The notes under the pieces were generated by a model that saw nothing but the letters and a program-made list of their open reading frames with translations, was not told the origin of the DNA and made no database searches. Positions 15,043 through 23,469 of a stretch of DNA of 64,000 bases are shown here, in pieces. A program made the translations under genes and the position numbers. Within the stretch, counting starts at the first letter, position 1; every line of letters begins with the position of its first letter. The stretch covers positions 1 to 64,000 of the forward strand of contig JAMOAY010000024.1 of the NCBI GenBank assembly GCA_039908525.1, read 5' to 3'. The DNA is from Magnetaquicoccus sp039908525. Lineage in GTDB: Bacteria > Pseudomonadota > Magnetococcia > Magnetococcales > Magnetaquicoccaceae.

Positions 15043-15192
15043 CACACCGTGCGTCCTGGCAGAGTTTTTTTAGGAAAGTCAAGTTGTTGGTCGATTGTGT
15101 TGTTGAGTTGTTGCTCGTCTGTGCGGTTTTGATTTGCTCGTCTGCGCGGATGTTTGATACATGTCGGACATACCGTCTACCGTAAGGGGGTG

Positions 15193-15346
15193 TGTCGGGC
15201 TGCCGCCCTCCCAGGGGTGCCCCTGCGGGGCGCTTTGGGCGCGTTGCGAAAATTTCCTGCGGAAATTTGCTTTGTGAAAACGCGCCTGATCAGCAGGGGC
15301 TCCGCCCCTGCACCCCGCCAGGGGAGATAATCTCCCCTGGACCCCA
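15193..15346 (-). repeat. Long palindromic repeat, copy 2 (reverse)
   Basis: Same module order as copy 1 but inverted, ending in GGGGAGATAATCTCCCC. Its inner hairpin is AAATTTCC-TGC-GGAAATTT (15250-15268), a stem quite unlike that of copy 1. Copies 1 and 2 face each other as arms of a ~490-base inverted repeat; bases next to the arms (GACACACACC and GGTGTGTC) extend the symmetry. It ends 22 bases before the rsmB start, so it lies in the rsmB leader. Confidence 0.85.
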
Positions 15347-15368
15347 TACAACTTTTTTCGGATCTACT

Positions 15369-16685
15369 ATGCGCAGTCTCCCCTCTCCGCGCCTGTTGGC
15401 CGTGCACGCCGTCATGGGTGCGCTGCGCGGGTCACAACCTCTGGAATTGCCCCCGGTCGCCGCCACCCTGCCACCCCGCGACCGCGCCATGACCCTGGAA
15501 ATCGCCGCAGGCACCCTGCGCCACCTGGCCACCCTGGATCACCTGCTGACCACCTGCATGGAACGACCCCTCGAAAAAAAACACGCTTTTTTGTGGGCCA
15601 TCCTGCGCACAGCCCTCTACCAGGCCCTCTACATGCGCGTGCCCGAACGGGCCGCCGTCTACGAAGCCGTGGAACTGCTCAAAGAGAGCCGTGAACACAA
15701 CCGCAGCGGATTCGCCAACGGCGTGCTGCGCAACGCACTGCGCCTGGACCGGGAGAACGTGCTGGCACGGATCGCCAACCCCATGCAACGCCTGGCCGTG
15801 ACCTTCTCCTACCCCGAATGGCTGCTGCAACGCTGGTGGCAGGCCGTGGGAGAGACCACCACCCTCGCCCGCCTGAGCGCCGGCAACCAGGTCGCACCCC
15901 TGACCCTGCGCGCCAATACCCTGGCCACCCGACCCGAAACCCTGCAGGCGGCACTGGGCGCACATGCCATGCCCTGTTCCCTGGCACCGGAGGGAATGAC
16001 CCTGCACGAGGTGACGGGCCCGGTGGAGAAGATACCCGGTTACGGCAATGGCTGGTTTGCCGTGCAGGACCAGGCCGCCCAACTGGTCTCCCGCTTCCTG
16101 GCCCCCCAGGCAGGCGAACGGATACTGGATGCCTGCGCCGCCCCGGGCGGAAAAACAGCCCATCTGGCCGCCCTGGCCGCCGGACCGATCCAACTGACCG
16201 CCGTCGAAAAAGATCCCGCACGGATCGACCGACTCCGGCAGAACCTGCATCGATTGCGGGTCAAGGAGGTGGAGATCATGGTGGGGGACGCAGGAGATCC
16301 GGCCCTGCTGGGCGAGCGGCTGTTTGACCGCGCCCTGGTGGATGCACCCTGCACCGGTACCGGGGTAATGCGCCGTCACCCCGAGATCAAATGGCGGCGT
16401 GAACCGGCGGACGTGACACGCATGGCGCAGATTCAGCAGAGGATCCTGACCACGGTGGCGGCACGGGTGGCGGTCGGTGGTCGCCTGGTTTACGCCACCT
16501 GCTCCCTGGAGCCGGAGGAGAATCAGCAGCAGATCGAGGGTTTTTTGCAACATCATCCCCATTGGCAGCGATTGCCCATTGCGGAAGAGGGGGTGCCGGT
16601 GACCCGACAGGGTGATTTCCAAACCGAACCGGGCGAACAGGGCATGGACGGTTTCTATGCGGCCCGCCTGCAGCGTATGGCCTGA
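15369..16685 (+). CDS. rsmB: 16S rRNA m5C967 methyltransferase RsmB
   Basis: 438 residues. N-terminal NusB-like RNA-binding domain (about 1-140; LRTALYQALYM, AVYEAVELLK, FANGVLRNALR) followed by the Rossmann methyltransferase. SAM-binding DACAAPGGKTAHLA (about residue 255), VDAPCTGTGVMRRHPEIKW and the catalytic ATCSLEPEEN cysteines are present, all typical of RsmB/Sun. The start is ATG 15369, right after repeat copy 2; upstream open frame is repeat sequence. No strong ribosome binding site is visible. It is followed by the purH promoter region. Confidence 0.95.
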   Translation: MRSLPSPRLLAVHAVMGALRGSQPLELPPVAATLPPRDRAMTLEIAAGTLRHLATLDHLLTTCMERPLEKKHAFLWAILRTALYQALYMRVPERAAVYEAVELLKESREHNRSGFANGVLRNALRLDRENVLARIANPMQRLAVTFSYPEWLLQRWWQAVGETTTLARLSAGNQVAPLTLRANTLATRPETLQAALGAHAMPCSLAPEGMTLHEVTGPVEKIPGYGNGWFAVQDQAAQLVSRFLAPQAGERILDACAAPGGKTAHLAALAAGPIQLTAVEKDPARIDRLRQNLHRLRVKEVEIMVGDAGDPALLGERLFDRALVDAPCTGTGVMRRHPEIKWRREPADVTRMAQIQQRILTTVAARVAVGGRLVYATCSLEPEENQQQIEGFLQHHPHWQRLPIAEEGVPVTRQGDFQTEPGEQGMDGFYAARLQRMA

Positions 16686-16713
16686 GGTTGAGCAGGAGCC
16701 AGGGCATCCCTCC

Positions 16714-16743
16714 TTGACCCCATGGCAAACGCGCGCGTAAAAT
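16714..16743 (+). promoter_or_regulatory. Candidate sigma-70 promoter of purH
   Basis: TTGACC (16714-16719), an 18-base spacer and TAAAAT (16738-16743), both five of six to consensus. It sits 67 bases before the purH start, in the intergenic region after rsmB. I saw no PurR-like operator. purH has a good GGAGGAG site before ATG 16811. Confidence 0.55.
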
Positions 16744-16810
16744 CCGGCGGATCAAAGAGGCAACACCCGACACCCCCAATCCTCGTCTTCACCGTGGAGG
16801 AGCCATCACC

Positions 16811-18436
16811 ATGGCCATCATCAAACGTGCATTGATCAGTGTCTCCGACAAAAGTGGCCTGGGTGAGTTCGCCGCCGGTCTGGTGCGCCATGGGGTCGAG
16901 ATCCTCTCGACCGGAGGCACCGCCCGCTACCTGCAAAAACAGGGCATCACCGTGCAGGATGTCTCCGCCTTCACCGGCTTCCCCGAACTGCTGGACGGGC
17001 GGGTCAAAACCCTGCACCCCAAAGTCCACGGCGGCCTGCTGGGGGTGCGAGACAACCCCACCCACCAGACCCAAATGGCCGAACAGGGCATCCTGCCCAT
17101 CGACATGGTGGTGGTCAATCTCTACCCCTTCGAGTCTACCGTGGCCCGTACCGATTGCACCCTGGAGGAGGCCATCGAAAACATCGATATCGGTGGGCCC
17201 GCCATGTTGCGCTCCGCCGCCAAGAACTATCTTTCGGTAACCGTGGTGGTGGACCCCAAAGATTATCCGGCCATCCTGGCAGAGATGGATGCCCATGCCG
17301 GCGCGGTCCCGGTGGCCCGCAACATGGCCCTGGCCCGCAGCTGTTTTGCCCGCACGGCCGCCTACGATGCCGCCATCAGCAACTGGCTCACCTCCCTGGA
17401 TGAGGAGGGGGTGCCACAGCTGTTCCCCGATGTTCTGACGATGCAGTTCCACAAACAGCAGACCATGCGGTACGGGGAGAATCCCCACCAGCTGGCCGCC
17501 TTCTACGTGGAACCGGGCGCCACCACCCGCGCCTCCCTGGCCGGGGCCCGCCAGCTGCAAGGCAAGGAGCTCTCCTTCAACAATATTCATGATGCCAACG
17601 GGGCCTGGGAGTTGGTGCAGGAGTTTCAGGAACCGGCTGTGGTGATTGTCAAACATGCCAACCCCTGCGGTGTGGCGACGGGGGAGGATCTGAGCATGGC
17701 CTATCAGCGGGCGCGGGATTGTGATCGCACCTCGGCCTTTGGCGGGATCATCGCCTGCAACCGCCCGGTGGGGGGTGCGTTGGCGCAGGAGATCACGGCC
17801 CTGTTTGTCGAAGCGGTCATTGCCCCCTCCTTCGAGGAAGAGGCGGTGGCTCTCTTTGCGGCCAAGAAGAATGTCCGTCTGTTGGCCATTCCGAGCCTTG
17901 GCGCCGTTGCATCGGGGCACACGGGGTCGGCGCCGGAGTGGACCATGATGGACATGAAGCGGGTGTCGGGAGGGGTATTGTTGCAGGAACGGGATACGTT
18001 GTTGCTGCGCAAGGCCGATTTGCGGGTGGTCAGCCAGCGGCAGCCAACCATGGCGGAGTTGCAGGATCTGCAATTCGCCTGGAAGGTGGTCAAGTATGTC
18101 AAGTCCAACGCCATTGTCTATGCGCGAAACGGTTGTACCGTCGGGGTGGGGGCTGGCCAGATGAGCCGGGTGGATGCCTCCCGGATTGCCGTCTGGAAGG
18201 CGGGAGAGGCGGCCCGTTTGTTGGGGCGGGTCACGGAGGATGGTCCGGTGGCCGGGTCGGTGCTGGCCTCCGATGCCTTTTTCCCGTTCCGGGACGGGAT
18301 CGACGCGGCTGCCGAGGCGGGTGCCACGGCGGTGATACAGCCGGGTGGTTCGGTGCGGGACGAAGAGGTGATCGAGGCGGCCAATACCCACGGCATGGCC
18401 ATGCTGTTCACCGGGGTACGCCATTTTCGCCACTGA
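16811..18436 (+). CDS. purH: Bifunctional AICAR transformylase/IMP cyclohydrolase PurH
   Basis: 541 residues, catalysing the last two steps of IMP synthesis. The N-terminal MGS-like IMP cyclohydrolase domain (about 1-200) shows ALISVSDKSGL, ILSTGGTARYL, HPKVHGGLLG and IDIGGPAMLRSAAKN. The transformylase domain has RYGENPHQ, GKELSFNNIHDANGA, VKHANPCGVA (catalytic Lys-His) and SAFGGIIACNR, then ending DAFFPFRDGID and the QPGGSVRDEEVI phosphate site. purD and purE, other steps of the pathway, are at 32.4-34.2 kb. Confidence 0.98.
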   Translation: MAIIKRALISVSDKSGLGEFAAGLVRHGVEILSTGGTARYLQKQGITVQDVSAFTGFPELLDGRVKTLHPKVHGGLLGVRDNPTHQTQMAEQGILPIDMVVVNLYPFESTVARTDCTLEEAIENIDIGGPAMLRSAAKNYLSVTVVVDPKDYPAILAEMDAHAGAVPVARNMALARSCFARTAAYDAAISNWLTSLDEEGVPQLFPDVLTMQFHKQQTMRYGENPHQLAAFYVEPGATTRASLAGARQLQGKELSFNNIHDANGAWELVQEFQEPAVVIVKHANPCGVATGEDLSMAYQRARDCDRTSAFGGIIACNRPVGGALAQEITALFVEAVIAPSFEEEAVALFAAKKNVRLLAIPSLGAVASGHTGSAPEWTMMDMKRVSGGVLLQERDTLLLRKADLRVVSQRQPTMAELQDLQFAWKVVKYVKSNAIVYARNGCTVGVGAGQMSRVDASRIAVWKAGEAARLLGRVTEDGPVAGSVLASDAFFPFRDGIDAAAEAGATAVIQPGGSVRDEEVIEAANTHGMAMLFTGVRHFRH

Positions 18437-18540
18437 ATATCGAAGGGGCAGAGCCTCGAAAACAGCTTGACATCTCTTCCTGCCATCATGGAGGATGACG
18501 ATCCGTCATAGGCCATCAACCCAAGAAAAAGGAGCATGTC

Positions 18541-18909
18541 ATGGGCAATCCTGTGGGCTGGTTTGAGATTTACGTCGAAGAGATGGCGCGGGCCAAGGCC
18601 TTCTACGAAGCCGTGTTTGCGGTCCAACTCGCCAGAATCGAGATGCCGGGCATGGAGATGTGGACCTTTCCGATGGAGCGGAACGAGTATGGCGCCTCCG
18701 GAGCTCTGGTGAAAATGCCGGGCTGCCCGGCGGGCGGAAACAGCGTCATCGTCTACTTCAACTGTGCCGACTGCGCCGTCGAGGCCGACAGGGCCAAACA
18801 GGCGGGCGGGCAGATCCACAGGGAAAAAATGTCCATCGGCACCCACGGCCATATCGCCCTGGTGACCGATACCGAAGGCAACCTGATCGGCCTGCACTCC
18901 ATGCAGTGA
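18541..18909 (+). CDS. VOC (glyoxalase-like) family protein
   Basis: 122 residues forming a single vicinal-oxygen-chelate fold unit pair: NPVGWFEIYVEEMARAKAFYEAVF at the start and GHIALVTDTEGNLIGLHS at the end are characteristic. Family members include dioxygenases, glyoxalases and resistance proteins; this subfamily (often called glyoxalase/bleomycin-resistance-like) has no assigned substrate. AAGGAG lies six bases before ATG 18541. It follows purH by 104 bases; a TTGACA at 18467-18472 could be a -35 element but no good -10 follows. Repeat copy 3 begins 18 bases after the stop. Confidence 0.85.
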   Translation: MGNPVGWFEIYVEEMARAKAFYEAVFAVQLARIEMPGMEMWTFPMERNEYGASGALVKMPGCPAGGNSVIVYFNCADCAVEADRAKQAGGQIHREKMSIGTHGHIALVTDTEGNLIGLHSMQ

Positions 18910-18926
18910 CCGGGCTTTCTGCTCTC

Positions 18927-19006
18927 GCCGGGGCTTCGCCCCGGACCCCACCAGAGGGCTCTGCCCTCTGGACACCCGCCGGGGAGCGTGACGCTCCCCG
19001 GACCCC
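18927..19006 (-). repeat. Palindromic repeat, copy 3 (short form)
   Basis: Three adjacent hairpins: GGGGCTTCGCCCC, CCAGAGGGCTCTGCCCTCTGG and CCGGGGAGCGTGACGCTCCCCGG. Nearly the exact reverse complement of copy 5 at 24611-24689. It fills the space between the VOC gene and the convergent nucleotidyltransferase gene and could act as a bidirectional terminator, though no T-run follows. Confidence 0.8.
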
Positions 19007-19060
19007 TGCGACAGTTCGGAAAATCAATGATGTGTGACACTCAGGGATGTGATACAAGCG

Positions 19061-19387
19061 TCAATTCAAGTGAATAATTTGTCCTTCGCGCCGGACGATT
19101 TCGATGAGAGGAATACTGCCATCCTCTTCCCACTGTCTGGCACCCACCCCGACTGGTTCAATGCGACTATCGGTGAAGACAGTGGTTTCCCACAGCAGTT
19201 CCGTGTCCTGCCAGGAGTCGGGATCGTCAAAACGGGGGGAGACAACAACCAGATCGACATCGCTATCGGCGTGTGAGTCCCCCCGGGCAAAGGAGCCGTA
19301 TAGAACCCCAAAAGAGATGGGCATCCCCCGTGCTTCCAGACGGTGCAGATAGTTTTTTACGGTACGGACAACCTCTGCTGTAACCAT
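19061..19387 (-). CDS. Minimal nucleotidyltransferase (MNT-type)
   Basis: 108 residues of the DNA polymerase beta-like nucleotidyltransferase fold. The signature GSFARGDSHADSDVDLVVV (GS...DxD) is intact, with the third acidic residue probably in ERREGQ-near I/E region or E77 (RIEPVGV). MNT proteins normally pair with a HEPN partner as an antitoxin that AMPylates the toxin; no HEPN gene is next to this one. GGAGG sits seven bases before ATG 19387. The gene begins 34 bases after hemL on the same strand and may be expressed with it. A solitary enzyme or a remnant of a toxin-antitoxin pair are both possible. Confidence 0.8.
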   Translation of the reverse strand: MVTAEVVRTVKNYLHRLEARGMPISFGVLYGSFARGDSHADSDVDLVVVSPRFDDPDSWQDTELLWETTVFTDSRIEPVGVGARQWEEDGSIPLIEIVRREGQIIHLN

Positions 19388-19421
19388 GCTCTGACCTCCT
19401 GCGCTTCTTGCTGTGTTTTCG

Positions 19422-20702
19422 CTACAACCTCCCCGCCACCTCTCGGGCAGCCTCCAGGGTCTGCTCGATCAGGGCCTCGTCATGGGCCATGGAGAGAAAA
19501 CCGGCTTCGAACTGGCTGGGCGCCAGATAGATGCCGGCCTCCAGCATGCCGTGAAACCAGCGGTTGAACCTCTGCAAATCGCTCTCCGCTGCCTCGGCGA
19601 AGTTGTTGACCTGGCTGCGTTCGGTAAAAAACAGCCCGAACATGGAGCCCACCCGACTTCCCACGTGGGCGACGCCCGCCGCCGTCAGCGCCTGCGCGAG
19701 ACCCTGACACAACCGCTGGCTGCGCTGCTCCAGGGTTGCGTAGAAACCGGGCTGGCTGAGAATCTCCAGCGTGGCCAGCCCTGCGGCCGTGGCCAACGGA
19801 TTGCCGGAGAGGGTGCCCGCCTGATAGATCGGTCCGGCCGGAGAGATCTGCTCCATGAGTGCCCGCGAACCCCCATAGGCCCCCACCGGCAACCCGCCAC
19901 CGATCACCTTGCCCAGGGTGGTGAGGTCGGGACGCACCCCGTACAGGGACTGGGCGCCCCCACGGGCCACCCGGAAACCGGTCATCACCTCGTCCATGAT
20001 GAGCAGAATGCCATACCGGTCACAGGCGGCCCGCAACCCCGCCAGATAACCCGGCTGCGGCAGTACGCAACCCATGTTGCCGGCCACCGGTTCGACGATG
20101 AGGGCCGCCACCTCATGGCCCCGCTGTTCCAGCAACGCCTGCACAGCCGGCAGATCGTTGTAGGGCAGGGTCAGGGTGCTGCGGGCCGTGGCGGCGGGCA
20201 CCCCCGGCGAGGAGGGAACCCCGAAGGTGGCCGCCCCCGAACCGGCCTCGACCAGCAGACCGTCGCTGTGACCATGGTAACAGCCGGTGAATTTGAGGAT
20301 CAGCTCCCGCCCGGTCACCCCCCGCGCCAGGCGCAGGGCGCTCATGGTCGCCTCGGTGCCCGAATTGACCAGACGCACCATCTGCAGGTTGGGCATGCAG
20401 GCCAGGATTTTCTCCGCCAACTGCAGCTCCGCCTCGGTGGGCGCCCCGAAGGAGGAGCCTTTGGCCGCCGCCTCCTGGACCGCCGCCACCACCTGCGGAT
20501 GGGCATGGCCGACGATCATCGGACCCCAGGAGCCGACATAGTCGATGTAGGTGCGCCCATCCACATCCGTCAGCAGCGCCCCCTGGGCACGGGCAATGAA
20601 GGGCGGCGTGCCACCCACCGATTTGAAGGCCCGCACCGGGCTGTTGACACCACCCGGAATGATCTCCCTGGCGCGGTTGAAAAGTGTCTCGGAACGGGTC
20701 AT
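19422..20702 (-). CDS. hemL: Glutamate-1-semialdehyde 2,1-aminomutase
   Basis: 426 residues. PLP enzyme forming 5-aminolevulinate for heme and cobalamin in the C5 pathway. Features seen: FNRAREIIPGGVNSPVRAF at the N-terminus, YIDYVGSWGPMIVGHAHP, NSGTEATMSALRLARG, KFTGCYHGHSD, LIMDEVMTGFR (PLP Asp) and TTLGKVIGGGLPVGAYGG with the Schiff-base Lys. GGAGG precedes ATG 20702. The presence of HemL fits a cell that also uses B12 in NrdJ. The gene starts 148 bases from the divergent ankyrin gene. Confidence 0.97.
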   Translation of the reverse strand: MTRSETLFNRAREIIPGGVNSPVRAFKSVGGTPPFIARAQGALLTDVDGRTYIDYVGSWGPMIVGHAHPQVVAAVQEAAAKGSSFGAPTEAELQLAEKILACMPNLQMVRLVNSGTEATMSALRLARGVTGRELILKFTGCYHGHSDGLLVEAGSGAATFGVPSSPGVPAATARSTLTLPYNDLPAVQALLEQRGHEVAALIVEPVAGNMGCVLPQPGYLAGLRAACDRYGILLIMDEVMTGFRVARGGAQSLYGVRPDLTTLGKVIGGGLPVGAYGGSRALMEQISPAGPIYQAGTLSGNPLATAAGLATLEILSQPGFYATLEQRSQRLCQGLAQALTAAGVAHVGSRVGSMFGLFFTERSQVNNFAEAAESDLQRFNRWFHGMLEAGIYLAPSQFEAGFLSMAHDEALIEQTLEAAREVAGRL

Positions 20703-20850
20703 GATGGGCCTCCGCTTCTGAAAAGGTTGTTCGCATGCAGCAATTGGTATACCCTGAGATAGTGGCAGACATTGGCGTTCTGGACAAGCGTCCGCCTCGG
20801 GTTTTATCGGTTTTCATCACTGTCTGGCTTTCGCGGACGGGGGAGGCTCT

Positions 20851-21612
20851 ATGGCACCGGAACAGATCGTTAACATGGATGATATCCGCCTTCTGGAAGA
20901 GATGCTGGATCAGGGGTTGGATATTCACGCCCGCGACAAGGATGGCTGGACCCCTCTGCACCGGGCGGTGCAGGAGGGGGTGGAACCCCTGGTCGATCGT
21001 CTCCTGCAGGCGGGTGCCAATGTTCGCCTGGTGGACTCCTATCTGTGGACCCCGCTGCATTGGGCCGTGATTCGCGGCCATGTGGTGATCACCCGCAAGC
21101 TGCTGGATGCGGGGGCCGACCCCAAAGTACCGGACAAGGATCTGGAGACCTCCCTGCACTGGGCCGCCTCCTGGGGCCATATCGAGGTGGCCGAGTTGCT
21201 GGTGGAGCGCGGCGCCGATGTCAACGCCCGTGACCGGCACGGCGAGACGCCTCTGTTCCAGGCCGCCCAGGAGGGCAACGACGAGATGGCCCACCGTCTG
21301 ATCCAGTGGGGCGCCAAAGTGGATCTCTGCAGCGTGGAGGGCGGTCCCGCCCTGCATTGCGCCGTCTTTTACGGCCATGAAACGGTGGCGGAGGCCTTGA
21401 TCCAGGGCGGCGCCGACGTCAACATTCCCAACCGTTCCGGCAAAACCCCGCTGCATTGGGCCGCCATCCGCGGGCGCGTCAACCTGGTCCAGCTGTTGTT
21501 GCAACACGGCGCCAACCGAACCCTGGCCGACAGGGAGGGCAAAACCCCGTTGGACTACGCCATCGGCGGCGATCATCCCGACGTGGTGGCGTCGTTGGCC
21601 GCTCATACCTGA
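20851..21612 (+). CDS. Ankyrin-repeat protein
   Basis: 253 residues made of seven consecutive ankyrin repeats of about 33 residues, each with the DGWTPLHRAVQEG- or TPLHWAAIRG-like helix start and the GADVNARDRHG-like hairpin. There is a short N-terminal cap (LLEEMLDQGLDIHARD) and no signal peptide, so it is probably a cytoplasmic binding scaffold. Partners cannot be told from sequence. GGGAGG lies just before ATG 20851. The next gene on the strand, DUF2782, starts about 210 bases later beyond repeat copy 4. Confidence 0.93.
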   Translation: MAPEQIVNMDDIRLLEEMLDQGLDIHARDKDGWTPLHRAVQEGVEPLVDRLLQAGANVRLVDSYLWTPLHWAVIRGHVVITRKLLDAGADPKVPDKDLETSLHWAASWGHIEVAELLVERGADVNARDRHGETPLFQAAQEGNDEMAHRLIQWGAKVDLCSVEGGPALHCAVFYGHETVAEALIQGGADVNIPNRSGKTPLHWAAIRGRVNLVQLLLQHGANRTLADREGKTPLDYAIGGDHPDVVASLAAHT

Positions 21613-21714
21613 TATTTCGTCCCGATCCTGAAGGAGATGGCCATGCGCCCAACCCCTGTTCTCCTCACCCCGATTCGCCCGCACGATCCCCGCACGGAAG
21701 CTTTTGGCCATGAC

Positions 21715-21788
21715 GGGTCCAGGGGGATTATCCCCCTGGTGGGGTCCAGGGGCAAAGCCCCTGGTGGGGCCGGGGGCGAAGCCCCCGT
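21715..21788 (+). repeat. Palindromic repeat, copy 4 (short form)
   Basis: Hairpins CCAGGGGGATTATCCCCCTGG, CAGGGGCAAAGCCCCTG and GGGGGCGAAGCCCCC in a row. The open frame of the DUF2782 gene passes through this copy without a stop, so it either lies in the leader or encodes part of an N-terminal extension. Confidence 0.8.
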
Positions 21789-21825
21789 TGCGGCCCGAAC
21801 GACGATCAAAGCCTGCACAGAGGAG

Positions 21826-22272
21826 ATGGCGGGTAAGCAGCGCACGACCACACGCCGCCCGGCCTTGCTGGCGCTGTTCTGCCTGTGTGCGCTCACCAGC
21901 CTGGCGCCGGCCAACGGCATGAGCGATGACCCGGCCAAAGGCAGCGCACCCCAGGGGGTGCCGGCCGAGGTCACCCGGCGCGAGGAGGGGTTCCCCATCC
22001 CGCGCAAGGGACCGCTGATCTCGGAACTGCGGGAGCCCACCGATCCCGAGCATCCCGACCAGGAGACCGTCATCCGCCGCTATGAGGATTCCAAGGGCAA
22101 CACCGTGCGGGAGTACCTGATCAACGGCATGCTGTTCCAGATCGAGGTGGTACCGGTCAGCGGCCCTCCCTACTACCTGATCGATGTCGAAGGCAGTGGC
22201 ACCTTCCAGGAGCGTCATGTGGGCTACCAGCCCCGGCTGGTGGTGCCCCAATGGGTGCTGTTCCGTTTCTAG
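21826..22272 (+). CDS. DUF2782 periplasmic protein
   Basis: 148 residues from ATG 21826. The beginning (basic residues, then ALLALFCLCALTSLAPANG) looks like a signal peptide, and the C-terminal half matches the DUF2782 pattern: ETVIRRYEDSKGNTVREYLINGMLFQIEV, GPPYYLIDVEGSG and a final PQWVLFRF. Function of the family is unknown. The frame is open upstream to an ATG at 21643 that has an ideally spaced AAGGAG, and it crosses repeat copy 4; I prefer 21826 because the signal peptide starts there, although its GAGGAG is directly adjacent to the ATG. Three bases separate the stop from the MFS gene. Confidence 0.75.
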   Translation: MAGKQRTTTRRPALLALFCLCALTSLAPANGMSDDPAKGSAPQGVPAEVTRREEGFPIPRKGPLISELREPTDPEHPDQETVIRRYEDSKGNTVREYLINGMLFQIEVVPVSGPPYYLIDVEGSGTFQERHVGYQPRLVVPQWVLFRF

Positions 22273-22275
22273 GCG

Positions 22276-23469
22276 GTGGCCATCCAGGTTCTTGCCTTGC
22301 GGGGGTTTTATGCCTGCAATTTCGCTGTGCTGGGCGTCTGGATTCCCTACTGGTCCCTGTACATGTCCAGCCATGGCCATGGCGCGGCGGCCATCGGTCT
22401 GCTGATCTCTCTCTCCCTGGTCGCCAAACTGCTGGGCCCACCGGTGTGGGGGTTCCTGGCCGACCGTGGTTCCCGCCACCGGGTGATCGCCGGCAGCTCG
22501 GTGGCTGCCTTTCTGGTCTCTGCGCTGTTCTTTTGCGCCGACAGCCTGCCTCTGCTGCTGACCGGCGCCGTGGCCTTCAGTCTGCTGCAGAATGCCCAGC
22601 TCTCCCTGGTGGAGGCCACCACCCTGGAACTGGTGGACCGTCACCCGCACGGGGCCGGCTCCCTGCCCTGCCTGGATTATGGTCGCATCCGGGTGTGGGG
22701 CTCCTGGGGCTTTATCCTGTTCGCCCTGGGTCTGGGACCGCTCATCGACCGTTGGGGGCTGGGGCTGGTGCCCTGGGTTCTGGCCGCTCTGCTGGGGATG
22801 AGCGCCCTCTTCTCCCTGCTGCTGCCGGAAGGGGAGCGTGGACCCCCACCCGGTCTCTCCCCGGCCCTGTTCTCTCTGCCCAGTGTGCGCTGGTTCTATC
22901 TGGCCGCCCTGCTCATGCAGTTTTCCCATGGAGCCTATTATGGTTTTCTGTCGCTCCATCTGGTCAGCCACGGTTTCTCCCAGGGGGCCATCGGTCTGAT
23001 CTGGACGATGGGTGTGGTGGCGGAGGTGTTGCTGTTGCGTCATTCCGCTCCGCTGCTGGCCCGTTTCGGGGTGTCGCGGGTGCTCTCCCTGTCGATCCTG
23101 TTGGCCATTGTGCGCTGGACGCTGTATGCGGTACCGCCCGCCTGGCCTCTTCTACTGGCGGGTCAGCTGTTGCATGCCTTTACCTTTGGTGCGTTCCATG
23201 TGGCGGCGGTGCGGCGGACCTTTGAAATGGCGCCGCAGGCCAGTCGGGCCACGGCACAGGCCTGGTATACCGCCCTCTCCTTTGGTCTGGGAGGAGGGAT
23301 CGGCGCCCTGCTGTGTGGGCAGCTGTATGACCAGATGGGCGCCGAGTGGTTGTTTCTCATCATGGCCGGGGGTGCGGCACTGGCGCTGTTGGCCATGCAG
23401 CGCGCCTCCCGGCTGTTTCAGGGCATGCCCAACCCGCCTCCACGGAATGAAAAGCCTCATGTCTGCTGA
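22276..23469 (+). CDS. MFS transporter (MFS_1-like, HcaT/LacY type)
   Basis: 397 residues with about twelve transmembrane segments. The opening FYACNFAVLGVWIPYWSLYMSSHGHGAAAIGLL and GPPVWGFLADRGSRHR (the loop 2-3 motif of the superfamily) match the 3-phenylpropionate/nucleoside-like MFS_1 group, as does RVWGSWGFILFALGLGPLIDRWG. Substrate is unknown. Translation likely starts at GTG 22276, three bases after the DUF2782 stop, and the end overlaps the ATP-grasp gene by eleven bases, so the three genes are tightly linked. Such coupling suggests that it moves the product or substrate of the ATP-grasp enzyme. Confidence 0.85.
   Translation: MAIQVLALRGFYACNFAVLGVWIPYWSLYMSSHGHGAAAIGLLISLSLVAKLLGPPVWGFLADRGSRHRVIAGSSVAAFLVSALFFCADSLPLLLTGAVAFSLLQNAQLSLVEATTLELVDRHPHGAGSLPCLDYGRIRVWGSWGFILFALGLGPLIDRWGLGLVPWVLAALLGMSALFSLLLPEGERGPPPGLSPALFSLPSVRWFYLAALLMQFSHGAYYGFLSLHLVSHGFSQGAIGLIWTMGVVAEVLLLRHSAPLLARFGVSRVLSLSILLAIVRWTLYAVPPAWPLLLAGQLLHAFTFGAFHVAAVRRTFEMAPQASRATAQAWYTALSFGLGGGIGALLCGQLYDQMGAEWLFLIMAGGAALALLAMQRASRLFQGMPNPPPRNEKPHVC

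Noticed and set aside
14850..15368. Several open frames inside repeat copies 1 and 2
   Set aside because: The same translated sequences recur at every repeat copy, including inside other genes; they follow from the palindromes and not from coding selection.
20113..23043. 976-codon minus-strand open frame across hemL, ankyrin and MFS genes
   Set aside because: It spans several genes with clear homology on other frames; the high-GC codon pattern gives long shadow frames.
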